Source of the DNA: Thermoplasmata archaeon
GTDB taxonomy: Archaea > Thermoplasmatota > Thermoplasmata > Lutacidiplasmatales > UBA184
Assembly (NCBI GenBank): GCA_030037875.1
Contig: JASHPV010000141.1
Location: 1 to 7,366 of the forward strand
Direction of reading: 5' to 3'
Length of the DNA stretch: 7,366 nt
The notes beneath the pieces were generated by a model. That model worked only from the letters and a program-made list of their open reading frames with translations, had not been told where the DNA came from and ran no database searches. The translations under genes were made by a program, and so were the position numbers. Below are positions 6,022 to 7,366 of the stretch, in pieces. Each line of letters starts with the position of its first letter. Position 1 is the first letter of the stretch.

Positions 6022-6504
6022 TTACTCGACCGGGTCCAGGGGCTCCCCATCCAGCCCCACGCGAACGAATCGGTAGCGCACCGGAACCCGGCGACGGAGG
6101 TGAGTCCAGTACGCGCAATGGGTGCATCGATACCCGAGCGTCACGCGGTCCCCCTCGAGGGTCCGGTTCCGGATCGGCCGCACCGGGGAACGGCAGACGG
6201 GGCACCGCTGCAGCGGTCGTCGCGTGGGACGTTCGGCGTACCGGACATCCACACGGATTCCGGGCGAATCGAGCAGGATCTTGCGGAGTCGCCAGCCGCC
6301 CAGCACGAACAGAGGATCCTTCGAGGCGAGGGAGGGCAACACCGCGCGACGAAGCCCGGCTTGGGAGCGGGCGGCCTGTCCCATCCTTCCCAGCTGCCGG
6401 CGGGCGACGCTGCGGACCAGGTCACCGGGCGGTAACCGATACTTCGGGGGAGGCACCCCCCGACGCCGTTTACCGGGCGATGCCCCGCCGTCCTTCGCGG
6501 ACAC
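6022..6504 (-). CDS. Small basic protein with C-terminal zinc ribbon
   Basis: This is a 160-residue protein. Residues ~1-60 are strongly basic and probably helical (K/R/G/P-rich start, then DLVRSVARRQLGRMGQAAR). Residues 61-98 look mixed strand and helix. The C-terminus is a zinc ribbon with Cys101, Cys104, Cys127 and Cys130 (CPVC-x22-CTHC), flanked by alternating hydrophobic and Arg residues that suggest beta strands. The ribbon layout is like those of archaeal transcription or RNA-binding factors, but I do not recognise the family. The GTG start at 6504 is set by an unusually full Shine-Dalgarno match just upstream and lies inside the end of the ATPase gene, overlapping it by 35 nt. This implies coupled translation and a probable shared process. 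Nucleic-acid binding is an inference from the charge and ribbon. Confidence 0.82.
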   Translation of the reverse strand: MSAKDGGASPGKRRRGVPPPKYRLPPGDLVRSVARRQLGRMGQAARSQAGLRRAVLPSLASKDPLFVLGGWRLRKILLDSPGIRVDVRYAERPTRRPLQRCPVCRSPVRPIRNRTLEGDRVTLGYRCTHCAYWTHLRRRVPVRYRFVRVGLDGEPLDPVE

Positions 6505-7366
6505 GGATCTCCTCCTCGTAGAAGGACCGGGAGAGCTCGGTCTCCTCGGACCCCACCGGCAACGTCGCGTCCCGCTCGTGCCGGAAGTACCCCACGATCG
6601 CGGCGGCGGCCGCCAGCTTGACCGCTCGGGACTTGAGACGCGGCGAGAAGCGGGGGAAGCTGCGTCCGGCGAGGGCGGCCTCCGAGACCTGACGGAGCTG
6701 CCGATACAACCCTGGATCCAGGCGAACCGGCTTGGTCTTGAGCCGACCGGCGACCAGGGGATGGCCGGTCTGGGCGGCGTAAATCAACGTCAGGTGGTCT
6801 CGAATCTTCCCGGCCAAGGAGAAGTCGATCTCTCCCAGCTCGAGACGCTCCGCGCTCGCTTCCACCGCCCGGAATCGGTCGCGGGTCATCTGGTGGAATC
6901 GGAGCAGCATCCGGTCTTCCAGGGCGGCAAAATTCGGGTCGGCAATGGTGGTCCAGTAATCGGACGCGCCGGCCGTCCGCACGTTGTAGTTGACAGAGAA
7001 GAAGGAGTGGAAGGTGTAGGGACCCACCGTTCCCAGGGTGGTCTCCCACTTGACCTCGCGCTGCTCCATGACGAGCTTGAGCGGTTCGACCATGCCCCGA
7101 TACTTGAACCAATCATTGAACTCGGGAACAATGAAATTGAATGTCCGGCCGGAGTAGTACGCCCCCACCCGCAGGAACTGGGCCGGGGTAATGCCTCCAC
7201 AGTAGCGATTCCGGCCCGGCAGGCCGTGGGCCGGCACCGCCGACCGGGGATTTCCCCGGACCATGTCGTCGATGGCGAACGTCTTGCCGGTGCCCGGCGG
7301 GCCGAAGAACGCGAGGTGGAAGCCGCTGCTCCCGGTGGAACGCCCGGTCGGGGCCAGAAGCGGAAC
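6470..7366 (-). CDS. AAA+ P-loop ATPase of the MCM/MoxR-like (helix-2-insert) kind, N-terminal part outside window
   Basis: The frame stays open to the window edge, so the start is missing; 298 residues are visible. Counted from the edge, residues 22-29 are the Walker A motif GPPGTGKT (7280-7303). An ATG at 7264 lies downstream of this motif and therefore is not the start. The Walker B position is FNFIVPEF (76-83), with Pro where Asp is usual but the catalytic-type Glu82 kept. MVEPLKLVMEQREVKWE (~92-108) and the following strand resemble the helix-2 insert of MCM, MoxR and Mg-chelatase ATPases. FFSVNYN (~122-128) fits sensor 1. LEDRMLLRFH (~149-158) resembles the arginine-finger region of MCM (L-x-R-F-D). 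A helical lid follows to the TAA at 6470-6472. Such proteins are ring-forming remodelling motors, on DNA for MCM and on protein partners for MoxR. The partner here may be the overlapping zinc-ribbon protein. The exact family and substrate are unknown. Confidence 0.87.
   Translation of the reverse strand, partial: VPLLAPTGRSTGSSGFHLAFFGPPGTGKTFAIDDMVRGNPRSAVPAHGLPGRNRYCGGITPAQFLRVGAYYSGRTFNFIVPEFNDWFKYRGMVEPLKLVMEQREVKWETTLGTVGPYTFHSFFSVNYNVRTAGASDYWTTIADPNFAALEDRMLLRFHQMTRDRFRAVEASAERLELGEIDFSLAGKIRDHLTLIYAAQTGHPLVAGRLKTKPVRLDPGLYRQLRQVSEAALAGRSFPRFSPRLKSRAVKLAAAAAIVGYFRHERDATLPVGSEETELSRSFYEEEIRVREGRRGIAR
6509..6515 (-). promoter_or_regulatory. Strong Shine-Dalgarno site inside the ATPase gene
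   Basis: On the minus strand GGAGGAG is followed by ATCC and then the GTG start at 6504. The longer string GGAGGAGATCC differs at one base from GGAGGTGATCC, the sequence complementary to the 3' end of 16S rRNA. It lies within the coding sequence of the ATPase and fixes the start of the small zinc-ribbon gene. Confidence 0.75.

Noticed and set aside
6141..7112. Minus-strand open frame overlapping both the ATPase and zinc-ribbon genes
   Set aside because: The translation is rich in G, R, P and S without motifs. The other frames carry Walker A, sensor 1 and the Cys-pair ribbon.
7262..7264. ATG at 7264 as the start of the ATPase gene
   Set aside because: The Walker A motif lies upstream of it in the same open frame, so starting there would remove the nucleotide-binding site. 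The gene continues past the window edge.

Overview
The window is GC-rich, gene-dense DNA that is most likely archaeal, possibly from a high-GC lineage of Thermoplasmatota. That placement is an inference. It rests on the abundance of small CxxC zinc ribbons, a probable leaderless first cistron behind a TATA-like element, Shine-Dalgarno-led downstream cistrons, and an ATPase resembling the MCM/MoxR (helix-2-insert) AAA+ groups. No rRNA or tRNA gene is present to settle it.

Layout. Positions 1-1812 (+) hold the 3' part of a TPR protein that ends in a RING/B-box-like zinc finger and a disordered tail. After a 68-nt gap with a TATA-like box, a four-gene plus-strand cluster runs from 1881 to 5389. 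Its products are a four-helix membrane protein, a zinc-ribbon protein with a long helical region, an SPFH/band-7 protein of the YdjI type carrying three tandem zinc ribbons, and a double-zinc-ribbon protein resembling YdjG. The minus strand then carries a RimJ/RimL-type GNAT acetyltransferase (5395-5976), a small basic zinc-ribbon protein (6022-6504) and the C-terminal part of a P-loop AAA+ ATPase (6470 to beyond 7366). The acetyltransferase converges on the plus-strand cluster with only 5 nt between the stops. No stretch longer than 300 bases lacks a gene.

How the genes may work together. The 1881-5389 cluster looks like an archaeal relative of the YdjG/YdjI part of the Bacillus PspA (ydjFGHI) envelope-stress operon. 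No canonical PspA is visible in the window. A membrane protein and a zinc-ribbon/helical protein occupy the places where a membrane anchor and PspA would be expected. The most plausible reading is a membrane-surface scaffold in which zinc ribbons mediate assembly. On the minus strand, the ATPase and the small zinc-ribbon protein overlap by 35 nt and are probably translationally coupled, which suggests they act together.
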